Below are positions 51,443 to 59,712 of a stretch of 64,000 bases of DNA, piece by piece. The DNA lies in NCBI GenBank assembly GCA_021325635.1, contig JAJPGV010000061.1, forward strand, positions 41,466 through 105,465, in the 5' to 3' direction. The position numbers and the translations under genes were made by a program. Each line of letters begins with the position of its first letter. The stretch's first letter is position 1. The DNA comes from Chloroflexota bacterium. Lineage in GTDB: Bacteria; Chloroflexota; JAJPGV01. The notes below the pieces were generated by a model, which was not told the DNA's origin, searched no databases, and worked only from the letters and a program-made list of their open reading frames with translations.

Positions 51443-52168
51443 CTATTGCGGGGGATTGGCCAAATCCCGGTGGTAGATCTTGCCTCGGCTTGTCCCTGTA
51501 AAGCGGCCCCTGATTACGTACGGCACTATCTCTGTATCCTCGCTTCCCGACATCCACCAGTGATTCAAAGCCGGATGCAGATTTTGGTCCTTAAAACGAG
51601 ACAACGAGACGATGGTTGTGCCCGCTACTGGAAACGATTGTTCAGGCGCCTGGTAGACGACGTAAGTAGGTTCGTCGCATTCCTCAACTTCTCCGACCAG
51701 AGAGCACAAGGAATCGTGCGTGCCTAAATGGTCCCGATTCGTCAGGGCAATCTTCACAAGGTTCAGGTGTCTGTCGGAGATGCCGACAAATATCGTCATG
51801 GGCCCGTCGAATAACGCGTACTCCCGGGTGCCTTGGTTGATATTGGTCAAGCCCAGCCTAGGGTTCAGCTTGTCGTATTTGTCCGTCTCATATCGACGAA
51901 GCTGGTGAAAAGCTCGGAAGAAAGCGGCCCCCCTGGGTGGATCGATCGCTACTCGCGCAATTTGCATGTCATTCAGGAACTGTTGCGCCCCCTGGGCTTC
52001 TCCGATTTCGAACAGCGTCGAGACGATTCCAAGGAGGACAGTCGTTGGAGACACGACTGGCAGACCTGGGGCGGAGGAAAACGCCGTCCGCGGATCGCGA
52101 TAGGCGAAGGAATGAAACTCGTACTTGGCCCTGACCCACCTTAGGGCTGGGCTTATTGGGCTTTGCAC
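51443..52168 (-). CDS. cas5: CRISPR-associated protein Cas5
   Basis: The 241-residue RAMP protein belongs to Cascade, where Cas5 holds the 5' handle of the crRNA. The N-terminal words FHSFAYRDPRTAFSSAPGLP and VVSPTTVLLGIVSTLFEIGEAQ (in parts, residues 18-60) are the usual Cas5 region. No Arg/His nuclease residues of the Cas5d type are evident, so crRNA processing is left to Cas6. It begins 17 bp after the cas7 stop and precedes cas6. Confidence 0.8.
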   Translation of the reverse strand: MQSPISPALRWVRAKYEFHSFAYRDPRTAFSSAPGLPVVSPTTVLLGIVSTLFEIGEAQGAQQFLNDMQIARVAIDPPRGAAFFRAFHQLRRYETDKYDKLNPRLGLTNINQGTREYALFDGPMTIFVGISDRHLNLVKIALTNRDHLGTHDSLCSLVGEVEECDEPTYVVYQAPEQSFPVAGTTIVSLSRFKDQNLHPALNHWWMSGSEDTEIVPYVIRGRFTGTSRGKIYHRDLANPPQ

Positions 52169-52185
52169 TATGCCCCCGCGACCGG

Positions 52186-53223
52186 CTACTTGGCGCTACC
52201 GTCAATAAGCTGCTTGATTGCTGCGTCACCGTTCACTAACAGGGTGCTCGTGTCCGTAAAACTCCACGCCCATGCATCTTGCTGATTAGCGAGTTTGAGA
52301 GTGGCGTCAATGTAACCGGAGTTCTGTTGGATGGTCTTATCAGATTGGCCACCGAGATTCACTGTGATTGGCGAAATAAATGGCGCTGTCCGGCTAGACA
52401 TGAGCAGAATGACGCCTTCGGTCAGGAACACATGCGGCGCCCAGCCTGCAACTTTCGCTCCGGTTGGCGCAGCAATGAAGTTGATTATTGAACCAACTAG
52501 GGCGATCTGCCTCCTTATCTGCTCGTCTGGAGTGATTGCTAATCGATCCTGGTGTTCTTGCAAGTACCAGTAATCATCGGTGCCGATCCGATGAAGATCG
52601 GCCCGAATCACTCCTCCATATACGTTCGACCGCATAGTTTGAGCGTATCGGCTATTCATTGCGAATGTGTTCCGATATGCTGAGTGCTGCGTCACGGTCA
52701 GGGCCTGTGGCTCTTCGCTTATCAACCAGCCCACGTCGAAACAGGAATCGCGCTTCACGGTATCGGCGTCCTTATAGCTTGCACATTCTCGGTCTAGGTA
52801 CGCCTGTTCCGCCACGTACTTCTTGCCTGGTCCCGCATCCTGCTCCTTCCAAGCGGCCAAGTAGCCACCCACGTCCAGCACGGCGCAAAGCTCTATCGCC
52901 CTGCGAACGCTGGGGAAAAGGTTCTCATTGGTGAGCTCGTGTTTTCCTAGCATGCGAGCTGCGGCGCGTATGCCTATGGGACCCCGGTCGGGATGCAGGC
53001 CTTCGCTCAATGGGAGGCTGCTGATTCGATCTCTGCGACAGGCTTGCACAAAGTTCTCTAGGATCTGATGGCGGATGATTTCGCCGCTGACCCCGTCATA
53101 GGTGATAGCCCCCACGTCGATACGCCTTGGCTGCATCAGGTTACTGCCGTCGGTCCCCTCGTTGTTGAGGGCATGAAAGGCGAGACCAAGTCGAAACGCG
53201 AAGGTAATGCTCCACAGGTTCAT
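52186..53223 (-). CDS. cas7: CRISPR-associated protein Cas7 (Csa2/DevR family)
   Basis: The 345-residue protein forms the crRNA-binding backbone of Cascade. The hallmark of the DevR/Csa2/Cst2 family is the N-terminal FHALNNEGTDGSNLMQPRRIDV (near residues 16-38 in parts). A central region with TVTQHSAYRNTFAMNSRYAQTMRSNVYGGVIRADLHRIG (in parts, near 176-215) also fits. The start ATG overlaps the cas8 stop (ATGA). It lies between cas8 and cas5, as in type I-A and some I-B loci. Confidence 0.85.
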   Translation of the reverse strand: MNLWSITFAFRLGLAFHALNNEGTDGSNLMQPRRIDVGAITYDGVSGEIIRHQILENFVQACRRDRISSLPLSEGLHPDRGPIGIRAAARMLGKHELTNENLFPSVRRAIELCAVLDVGGYLAAWKEQDAGPGKKYVAEQAYLDRECASYKDADTVKRDSCFDVGWLISEEPQALTVTQHSAYRNTFAMNSRYAQTMRSNVYGGVIRADLHRIGTDDYWYLQEHQDRLAITPDEQIRRQIALVGSIINFIAAPTGAKVAGWAPHVFLTEGVILLMSSRTAPFISPITVNLGGQSDKTIQQNSGYIDATLKLANQQDAWAWSFTDTSTLLVNGDAAIKQLIDGSAK

Positions 53224-54722
53224 TCGCTGTCCTCCTCGGAACCGTTAGTTTCTGAGATGCCGCTTGGGTCGTCAGGCGCGGAACCAGTGGACGACTCTTC
53301 GCGCGCCTGATAGCTGCTCTGTTGGACCAAGTACATTCGGAATAGATCTCGGAACGTCTCGAAGCTGGTCTGGTCATTTCCCATGCTCTCGAAAAGCAGC
53401 TTTGGGTCGAATGTTTCATCTCGATGGGCTGTGCCCACCTGGCCTTGCTCGCGATGGCCCTGCTCGATTAGGATCAATGCGCGCTCAATGAATGCCCTCG
53501 ATGTCGGCGCCGAGCGGAGCATGGCGATTTCTTCGTACCACGCCTTGCGCCGATCGCTTGGTTTCGGTTGGTTGACCATTCGAGCGAAATATATTCCGGA
53601 GGCCACGGCTTTCGCGAACCGTTGGATGGATTCATCGTTGCCGTTCCATTGCCCATAGCTCATCTCAAACACCTTCCTGACGTGGTCCGCTGTTGTAAAC
53701 AGATGCTGCGCCCCCTGATGGCACAAGCGTTCCTGCGATGTGATCATGCTCGTCAAATGCTTGGCAACCGGTTGCATCAACCAATACGCCATGGCCAGCG
53801 CGTGCTCGGTAAACTGGGTGGTTCGATAATCTCTTCCCGCTTTTTCCCAAGCTCTTGAAACTAGGCCTCGGAAGACAGCATAGGTGTGTGAGACAAGAGC
53901 TAGCCCATGGGTGCCCGTTGCCGAATGCGGCACTCGCGCAGACATTCTTCCGATGGCGGTGGAAGAAATTGTGATCAGCCCGGAATAGTTATCACTGCGC
54001 TGACCGCCAAACGCTGTGTTAAAGGCGACGCCAGTAAGGTTTTGGGCGTATCCTTCGGCAAGCAGCGAAGTTTTCAATGCCAGAAGGGCTAACATCTGGG
54101 AACAGAGGACGTTAGGAAGACCGATCCACGCTCGTAAGGGACTTACCACCTTGGACAGATCGACCTGGCCTTCGAACAGCGGAAGATATGTAATGCTGCC
54201 TAGCCCCTCCACGCGCTTCTTGCCAGCGAACGCGAGAAGGCCGTCCGAGAGCGAGATGTCAGCGATGCATTGGGTGGCTGAAGTCTGGCTGCTCTGGAGA
54301 GTTTCATACCTAGCAGCGGCTGTGCCTCGAATGCCTGATTGCAGAGCAGAATCAAGACCTGAGAAAGGTCCTTTGGCTGGTGCGCGTTGGAGGCTGTCCA
54401 AGGCTGTACCGTTCGTGAGTGACGAGCGAAGGTGGGCGCAGTAGGATGTTGGGTCAGGCCTCTTTTTGTGCCAAACGTGCTTGAACGCAGTCTCGGGCTT
54501 TTGGGAAATCCGGTTCCTTCTACTCAGCCCTTGGATCTGCCACGCGTCCCCGCAGTCATGGATGTGCGTGTCTTCTCGTAGGCCTACATAAAGATCGATA
54601 GTCCCGTAGAGGCGCAGGGCGTCGAAGAACGGGAGCCCGGTCTTTGGAAGCTTCAGCGTGATGCGCTCGCCCCCAAAGTTTTGGAGCATTTCAGTCGCAG
54701 CGGGCCATTCGAACGCGCTCAC
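53220..54722 (-). CDS. Putative Cascade large subunit Cas8
   Basis: The 500-residue product occupies the cas8 position and length, between cas3 and cas7. Sequence is poorly conserved, as usual for Cas8, and no zinc-finger cysteines are seen. A central stretch (FGGQRSDNYSGLITISST near 245) and aromatic/basic helices could contact nucleic acid. GTG start overlaps the cas3 stop by 4 bp. The C-terminal 25 residues are acidic and Ser-rich (ETNGSEEDSE). Which Cas8 subtype (Csa4, Cst1, DevT) cannot be decided by eye. Confidence 0.72.
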   Translation of the reverse strand: MSAFEWPAATEMLQNFGGERITLKLPKTGLPFFDALRLYGTIDLYVGLREDTHIHDCGDAWQIQGLSRRNRISQKPETAFKHVWHKKRPDPTSYCAHLRSSLTNGTALDSLQRAPAKGPFSGLDSALQSGIRGTAAARYETLQSSQTSATQCIADISLSDGLLAFAGKKRVEGLGSITYLPLFEGQVDLSKVVSPLRAWIGLPNVLCSQMLALLALKTSLLAEGYAQNLTGVAFNTAFGGQRSDNYSGLITISSTAIGRMSARVPHSATGTHGLALVSHTYAVFRGLVSRAWEKAGRDYRTTQFTEHALAMAYWLMQPVAKHLTSMITSQERLCHQGAQHLFTTADHVRKVFEMSYGQWNGNDESIQRFAKAVASGIYFARMVNQPKPSDRRKAWYEEIAMLRSAPTSRAFIERALILIEQGHREQGQVGTAHRDETFDPKLLFESMGNDQTSFETFRDLFRMYLVQQSSYQAREESSTGSAPDDPSGISETNGSEEDSE

Positions 54723-57121
54723 GGCAATGCTCGTTCTGACTCTTCAAGAGGGTGGCCAGCCGCATCCTCTCGATCGGACATCAGGATGGCTCGGCCCACA
54801 AGGGCGTATAGCGGAAAGAGATCGTCGTTAGGTAGGAGTAAGGGCACCATATCCTCGGTTGGCAATTGGCAAGCCGCTTCGAGGATATGGCTGGCTTGGT
54901 GCAGAACTGACTGTGGCGCGTTGACCGAGCCCAGAATAGCCACGATGAAATCCAGTGCCGAGTCGTGTGGCGTGAAATAACGGTGATGCGGATATTCGAC
55001 GGTTGCCGGGTTAAGAAGACTCGAATGATGTCGGGCTGCGGCAAGAGCGATAGCTTTCGCGAGATGCTCGGCAGGGCCCAATGGGCCCAACAACAGCTCA
55101 AACGCTCGGATGCAAGCGCGATACGCGGGCGGGGTATGGGGAACTCCAATCCGCTCACCAGATTGGGCGGTACGTGCTATGAGACCTGCCGACGAATTGG
55201 GATCGATCTGGCGAGCTCTGCGTTGCCATTCCACGTCGGCTTTGCCCAGGTCGTGGAAGCCGGCAGCAACCACTGCAAGCTGAGCCACAAGATCGGCCAA
55301 GCGTTCACTGTTCTTGTCTGGTTCCAATGAACCGAGCATCTTGACAAGAGTTTCACGATAGGCGCTAGGTTCAGCAAACCTCCTATGAGTTCCTTCCATG
55401 ACCGCAGAGGAATGTTCGAACAATCCCTGCCGTCGACCACCCTCCTGGGGAAGGAAAGTACTGCTCGACGGCTCTTTATCCCATTCGGAAGTGTCTGCTG
55501 CTTCCGTGGTTCCATGCCCATAAACCAACCCAATGGGCCAGGTTAGGAATGCAACTGCCGAGGGAACTATCAGGACGTCACTCAACTGGACGTGACTAGC
55601 TGTCCTAACCTCAATGTCACCGTCTTCGTAGCGGATCACCTTGGCGTCTCCCCTGGTCTCCCGCAGCAGAATCCGAGCTCGACCAAGCGAGATGCTCGAA
55701 GTCTGCGGCCGCTCGCCCGCCGCAACCCGTGCTTGAAGCTGCTCGATCGGCGCGTCATCCACCGCCACCTCGACAGATAGGATCTCCCGGAAGACAGAAG
55801 CGATTTCACCAGGCCTGCGGTCCTGAGCGGCGCGGTCGAACAAGTTAAGGGCAAAAGGCATGCCCTCTATGGCTTTATTCGCCACTCGGAGTGAGCTTTG
55901 CTCTGGTTTTTTGAGGTCACCACTCCAAGCTGCGTCGATCCAACCTCGCTCCGCCTCCAGGGAGAGGGGGCCAGCGGGGATCGTCGCTAGGGACGCCTCG
56001 ACGAGTTCTGGGCGGTAGGGCAAGGCCAAGCCGCTCCGCGCGTCATCGATCTCTTGCTTTGGCGCGCGAATTACGACGAATTCCCCCACAGTCGTCCCAT
56101 TCCGAAACCACCTGGCGCAGCGGCCGGAGCGCTGCACGAGCGTGTCCACAGGTGCGGGATCGGATATTACGAGTGGTGCTGAGATGTCTAGTCCAGCCTC
56201 GGCCACCTGGTTCGTTAGGAGTAGCCAGTCTCCCGTGTCGGGGGCGTCCTTGCCAAAACGCGCACGGACCTGCTTCTCGGCTTTTTCCCGCCATGCGCGT
56301 GGCATACGGTTGTGCAGCACGGTTATCTTCTGCGGATCGAGGCCAGCTTGTATGAGCCTCAGGTAAGTGGATTGGAGGTGTCCAACTGTGTTGGCAAAGT
56401 AGATGCGCTTGGGCGCACCGCCGAGGAGCACTTGGTCCACAGGGGACCACTCCAACCGCTTAGCCCCAGCTAAAGTCTTGGTCTTTATCTCAAGCGTCCT
56501 GATTGTCACATGCCGGTTGGATTCCCGAAGAGTTAGTGCCTCGTCATCAGGAAAGTCATCTCCAGTGACCGCGACTAACTGCAGATTGAGCCGATCCGAG
56601 ATTAGATCCGCCACATGGCGTGGGAGGCTGGCAGTCATTAGGACGGTCTGAAGGCCGAGACCTTGGCGAAAATCGATGATTGCAAGCAAAATGGATAAGG
56701 CTTGGTCGGATATGGCCCACGCTAGGTGGGCTTCGTCGAGAATGAGACGAGACATAAGAAGTGCACCAGCGACTGCATGTCCGGCCTTCAGTGGCAGGCT
56801 CAGAGGAAGACCGGGTACGCCACAAACCACTTGGTCATACGTAGTGACGATGACTTCCTCGCTGAACAGCATGCTTTCCTGCGCGTCGCCATGATGGATG
56901 ACTGGCACGACCGGCCTTTGCCGCTCTAGGCTGGCGATCTCATCACGAATGCCGGCGCCCAGTCCTCTGAGCGGAACGGCGTACACGATCTTGCGAAAGC
57001 CGTGGCACAGGTCTCCCGTGACGGCGAACGTCTTTCCAAGGCCCGTGGGAGCGATGAGCATGACGCTTCGTCCCGCTTGGACAAGCTCGTGGACTTTTGT
57101 CTGAAACTTAGATGGCGTCAT
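54719..57121 (-). CDS. cas3: Cas3 helicase fused to a C-terminal HD nuclease
   Basis: The 800-residue protein has SF2 helicase motifs: Walker A IAPTGLGKT (23-31), DEAH 129-132 in ILDEAHLAW, motif III MTASLP near 165, motif V TNQVAEAGLDIS near 305 and motif VI QRSGRCARW near 328. The HD nuclease is at the C-terminus: FEHSSAVMEGTH near 570, FHDLGKADVEW near 622 and AAARHHSS near 690. In most Cas3 proteins the HD comes first, so this helicase-then-HD order is unusual and resembles a fusion of the separate Cas3' and Cas3'' of type I-A. First gene of the effector operon. Confidence 0.88.
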   Translation of the reverse strand: MTPSKFQTKVHELVQAGRSVMLIAPTGLGKTFAVTGDLCHGFRKIVYAVPLRGLGAGIRDEIASLERQRPVVPVIHHGDAQESMLFSEEVIVTTYDQVVCGVPGLPLSLPLKAGHAVAGALLMSRLILDEAHLAWAISDQALSILLAIIDFRQGLGLQTVLMTASLPRHVADLISDRLNLQLVAVTGDDFPDDEALTLRESNRHVTIRTLEIKTKTLAGAKRLEWSPVDQVLLGGAPKRIYFANTVGHLQSTYLRLIQAGLDPQKITVLHNRMPRAWREKAEKQVRARFGKDAPDTGDWLLLTNQVAEAGLDISAPLVISDPAPVDTLVQRSGRCARWFRNGTTVGEFVVIRAPKQEIDDARSGLALPYRPELVEASLATIPAGPLSLEAERGWIDAAWSGDLKKPEQSSLRVANKAIEGMPFALNLFDRAAQDRRPGEIASVFREILSVEVAVDDAPIEQLQARVAAGERPQTSSISLGRARILLRETRGDAKVIRYEDGDIEVRTASHVQLSDVLIVPSAVAFLTWPIGLVYGHGTTEAADTSEWDKEPSSSTFLPQEGGRRQGLFEHSSAVMEGTHRRFAEPSAYRETLVKMLGSLEPDKNSERLADLVAQLAVVAAGFHDLGKADVEWQRRARQIDPNSSAGLIARTAQSGERIGVPHTPPAYRACIRAFELLLGPLGPAEHLAKAIALAAARHHSSLLNPATVEYPHHRYFTPHDSALDFIVAILGSVNAPQSVLHQASHILEAACQLPTEDMVPLLLPNDDLFPLYALVGRAILMSDREDAAGHPLEESERALP

Positions 57122-57200
57122 CGGCTTGGGATGAAGAGATTACAACTGGAATGCGACAAGTGGTGTCGAAATGCTTAATCAACAGCGGCTTTGTTCCGGG

Positions 57201-57251
57201 CAATGGCTGCGTAGGTTGGAGTTGTAGTCACCTACTTTCAGTCCCGTCGCC
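57201..57251 (-). ncRNA. CreR/CreA-like crRNA mimic upstream of cas3 (candidate)
   Basis: On the minus strand GGCGACGGGACTGAAAG (57251-57235) matches the last 17 bases of the CRISPR repeat at 13 positions, including 7 of the 8-nt crRNA handle. It is followed by a 34-nt spacer-like sequence starting TAGGTGACTACAACTCC (57234-57201), after which CCCGGA resembles the start of a repeat. The spacer matches a site about 80-100 bp upstream in the cas leader. This is the layout of CreR/CreA guides. The RNA and its processing are predicted, not shown. Confidence 0.55.
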
Positions 57252-57313
57252 GCTCGCTACTATCGTTTGCTGGGTATTTCCGGGTCGGCAAGAATCATGG
57301 GGCGAAATCACTA

Positions 57314-57338
57314 TGCGTAGGAGTGTAGTAACCTAAGG
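57314..57338 (-). promoter_or_regulatory. Candidate Cascade target in the cas operon promoter region
   Basis: The minus strand reads CCT (57338-57336, a CCN PAM) and then TAGGTTACTACACTCC (57335-57320), TACGCA. Against the spacer-like TAGGTGACTACAACTCC it matches at 1-5 and 7-12; the mismatch is at 6, the position that type I guides tolerate. TTGTTT (57356-57351 region) lies upstream as possible -35, so binding here would block cas transcription. Confidence 0.5.
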
Positions 57339-57495
57339 AAGCATAATCGAAACAATAGAGATGTACCAAGTCAGGTCCGGGCCCCGCCCGTTGCCGGGCG
57401 GCCTGAAGGCTAGCTACCACCCCGCACCGGTAGATGGCAGCGCAATGCCCCTACAGCCTCCCGCAAGGGGTCGTCCCCCTTTCATCGGTCCTCGC

Positions 57496-57849
57496 ATGAC
57501 CGGCGAGGGGCGGCCTGTCTACCTCTACCGAATACTTCCCGAGAGCGAGCCGAGGCCGGAGCATTTCTACTCAAATGCCGCTGCTGGCCTGTTACCTTTT
57601 GGTAAGGAACTCGATTGGCCAGAGTTACATGAAGCGGTTTCGTTGTGGACGACAGCAGGATATGCACTACAACATGCGCCTGGCAATGCCCGCTTTGTGG
57701 CTCGCTTGATTGTTCCCCCTGCCAGAGCGGCCACGGACATCGCCATTCATGCGACCCTGGGCCTTGCTGGTCACTGTGATGTCTGGGCCTCGCCGATCTC
57801 CTTGTGCAGGCTCGTCAAGCGCGTGTTTTCACCACGTCACATGCGCTAG
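57496..57849 (+). CDS. Hypothetical protein
   Basis: A 117-residue frame from ATG 57496 (alternatives at 57361 and 57448; the sequence between is hairpin-rich and does not look coding). The conserved-looking part is VYLYRILPESEPRPEHFYSN, LDWPELHEAVSLW and ARFVARLIVPP. Proteins with an N-terminal 'YR...P...F.SN...G..P' pattern of about 120 residues occur in related genomes, but no function is known to me. It is followed 16 bp later by another small frame and may form a pair with it. It is divergent from the cas effector operon. Confidence 0.55.
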   Translation: MTGEGRPVYLYRILPESEPRPEHFYSNAAAGLLPFGKELDWPELHEAVSLWTTAGYALQHAPGNARFVARLIVPPARAATDIAIHATLGLAGHCDVWASPISLCRLVKRVFSPRHMR

Positions 57850-57865
57850 ACTGTGTACCAGAACC

Positions 57866-58105
57866 TTGGCTAACAAGTACCTGCTTTTCAGCGGCGCTAC
57901 CGAACGGTTGCTCGGCGTGTACGAGACAGAGCTCCAAGCTCTGAGAGATGTAGCCAAGGGGCTGGCCGTTCATGGGCCAGGAAGCGCACAGCATTTGAGG
58001 CTGCAGCGGGAAGTGCCCGGCGAGGTGGACGCAATTGTGGCGGAGGGCGAGGAGCTAGAGGTGAGGGCCGCGAGGGCGGCCACTCAAGAGCGCAGGTCTG
58101 CCTAA
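57866..58105 (+). CDS. Small hypothetical protein
   Basis: A 79-residue frame starts at TTG 57866 with KYLLFSGATERLLGVYETELQALRDVAKGL and ends in an acidic-to-basic helical tail (EGEELEVRAARAATQERRSA in part). No Shine-Dalgarno is strong. It lies 16 bp after the preceding hypothetical gene on the same strand, so the two may be a small two-gene unit. No homology is recognised; a toxin-antitoxin role is only a guess from size and context. Confidence 0.45.
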   Translation: MANKYLLFSGATERLLGVYETELQALRDVAKGLAVHGPGSAQHLRLQREVPGEVDAIVAEGEELEVRAARAATQERRSA

Positions 58106-58173
58106 CCCCGCGTCGTCGTTGGCTCGCTCTTGACCGAGAGCAGGGTTCCTTCACCCAGCGCCCGAGCTCGGGC

Positions 58174-58404
58174 CTAAGGGCGAGCGACCTCGATGGCGGT
58201 GACGACGGGGGCCCGTTCCTCTTCGGGGATGGGCTCGCCGCGGTCGGCCAGCGTTGCGATCCACAGCTCTATCGCGTCCTTGGCCATGGCCATGGCCTCG
58301 TCCAGCGTATCGCCTTGCGTGACGCAGCCAGGCAGCGCCGGAACGGTGACCACGTACCCGCCATCTTCGGCGTCTGGCGTCAGGACCACGGTGTAGCGCT
58401 TCAT
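58174..58404 (-). CDS. hicB: HicB-family antitoxin
   Basis: HicB neutralises the HicA ribonuclease. From ATG 58404 the product has 76 residues: a partial RNase H-like HicB fold with YTVVLTPDAEDGGYVVTVPALPGCVTQGDTLDEAMAMAKDAI (in parts, residues 4-45), the standard signature, and a C-terminal tail without a clear DNA-binding domain. It follows hicA by 26 bp and has GAAGAGGTT upstream. A start at 58434 overlapping hicA is possible. Confidence 0.92.
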   Translation of the reverse strand: MKRYTVVLTPDAEDGGYVVTVPALPGCVTQGDTLDEAMAMAKDAIELWIATLADRGEPIPEEERAPVVTAIEVARP

Positions 58405-58430
58405 GCCTAACCTCTTCCGTAAGCCTAGCG

Positions 58431-58673
58431 TCACGCGAGCTCCCGAAGCTGCTCGGCATTCAGCTCCGCCGTCTTCAGGATCGAGTGCAAAGTGCCGGCT
58501 TTGACGATCTTGCCGGCATGGACCGGGACGATCACCTGCCCGCGCTTGACCGGGTGAAGAAGGACCAGGTGCGATCCGCTCTGGCGATGCTCTTGCCAGC
58601 CGTCTCGACGCAACGCCCGGAGCACTTGCGCGGCGGTAAAACGCGGCGCCGGCCCGCTAATCGCCGCCCTCAT
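58431..58673 (-). CDS. hicA: HicA-family toxin (mRNA interferase)
   Basis: The 80-residue protein has the HicA/YcfA double-stranded RNA-binding-like fold: LRALRRDGWQEHRQSGSHLVLLHP near 18-42 with the catalytic His in SGSHLVL, and VIVPVHAGKIVKAGTLHSILK near 48-68. It cuts translated mRNAs when free of HicB. Its start overlaps the WYL-regulator stop by 17 bp, so it may be transcribed together with that gene. The location inside a CRISPR locus is noted as a finding. Confidence 0.93.
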   Translation of the reverse strand: MRAAISGPAPRFTAAQVLRALRRDGWQEHRQSGSHLVLLHPVKRGQVIVPVHAGKIVKAGTLHSILKTAELNAEQLRELA

Positions 58674-59640
58674 ACACCCGAGCCATAGCGGCGGCTTCGG
58701 CGCGGATGCGCTCGCGGAAGGCTTCGGGCGCCATCACCTCCACGTTGCTGCCCCAGCCAAGGACCCAGGGGCGTAGCTCCAGCTCGCTGCCCACCGTGAC
58801 CTCCAGCAGCAGGGACCCATCGGGGCATGAGGTCAGCTGCTGGGTGGGGTGCCAGAAGGTCTCGCGCACGCGCCGGACGACTCCCGGGGTAAAGCGCAGG
58901 CGCACCGTGAGGCGGTCGCCGCCGATGATGCCCCAGGCGCCGCGCAGCAGCTCGCGCAGCTGCCCATCGGGCGGCGGTTCGAAGCGCTCGTCCAGCAGCT
59001 CCGCATGCTCGATGCGCTCCAGCTTGAAGGTGCGCACCGCGCCGAACCAGTCGGCATAGCCAATCAGGTAGAAGGCGAAGCTCAGGGCCGAGGCTTCGAG
59101 CAGGTAGGGATCGACGATGTAGTCGTGCGCCTGCCGTCCGGCGGCGGATCGGTAGCGGATGCGCACGCGGTGACCGGACGCCCAGGCGCGGGCGCACTGC
59201 TCGAATGCCCTGCTGAAGCCTTCGTTGCGCGGCTGCCCCACGAGCTGCGAGAGCCGATCCTCCAGGCGGTGGCCGAGCTCCTGAGGCAGCAGGTCGCCCA
59301 CCTTGCGCAGCATCTCGACGATCACCGGATTGTGCTCGTCCGACGCACGCACGATCAGGCAGCCGGCAAGATACAGGGACGCGGCTTCGGCCGTGGTGAG
59401 GTTCAGGGGTGGCAGGAAGTAGCCGCCACGCAGGCGGTAGCCTCGGCCGGCGCGCTCCAGCTGCACGCCCATAATCTCCAGCTCGAGCAGGTCGCGCTGA
59501 ATGGTGCGGACGTTAGCCTCGCAGCGCTCCGCCATCTGGCGGACGGTGAGCGGCTGGCCGGCGTCGCGCAGCAGCCGTTGGAGCTGGGCCAGGCGCAGGG
59601 ACTTGGGGAGCTGCCCGCTTCCATCCATACCGGCAAGCAT
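58657..59640 (-). CDS. WYL-domain transcriptional regulator
   Basis: The 327-residue protein has an N-terminal winged helix (LPKSLRLAQLQRLLRDAGQPLTVRQMAERCEANVRTIQRDLLELE in parts, residues 10-55), a central WYL domain (HDYIVDPYLLEASALSFAFYLIGYADWFGAVRTFKLERIEHAEL near 168-212) and a C-terminal WCX domain (about 235-325). WYL regulators often control CRISPR-cas and phage-defence genes and may sense nucleic acid fragments. It is divergent from cas1 with 72 bp between starts, so regulation of the adaptation operon is likely. Confidence 0.9.
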   Translation of the reverse strand: MLAGMDGSGQLPKSLRLAQLQRLLRDAGQPLTVRQMAERCEANVRTIQRDLLELEIMGVQLERAGRGYRLRGGYFLPPLNLTTAEAASLYLAGCLIVRASDEHNPVIVEMLRKVGDLLPQELGHRLEDRLSQLVGQPRNEGFSRAFEQCARAWASGHRVRIRYRSAAGRQAHDYIVDPYLLEASALSFAFYLIGYADWFGAVRTFKLERIEHAELLDERFEPPPDGQLRELLRGAWGIIGGDRLTVRLRFTPGVVRRVRETFWHPTQQLTSCPDGSLLLEVTVGSELELRPWVLGWGSNVEVMAPEAFRERIRAEAAAMARVYEGGD

Positions 59641-59712
59641 GCACCCGGCCGGCGCCCGCTTGCAAGTGCGTTCCGGCCAACGCGTCAGCGGTTGTCGCGA
59701 TGAGCGAGCACA

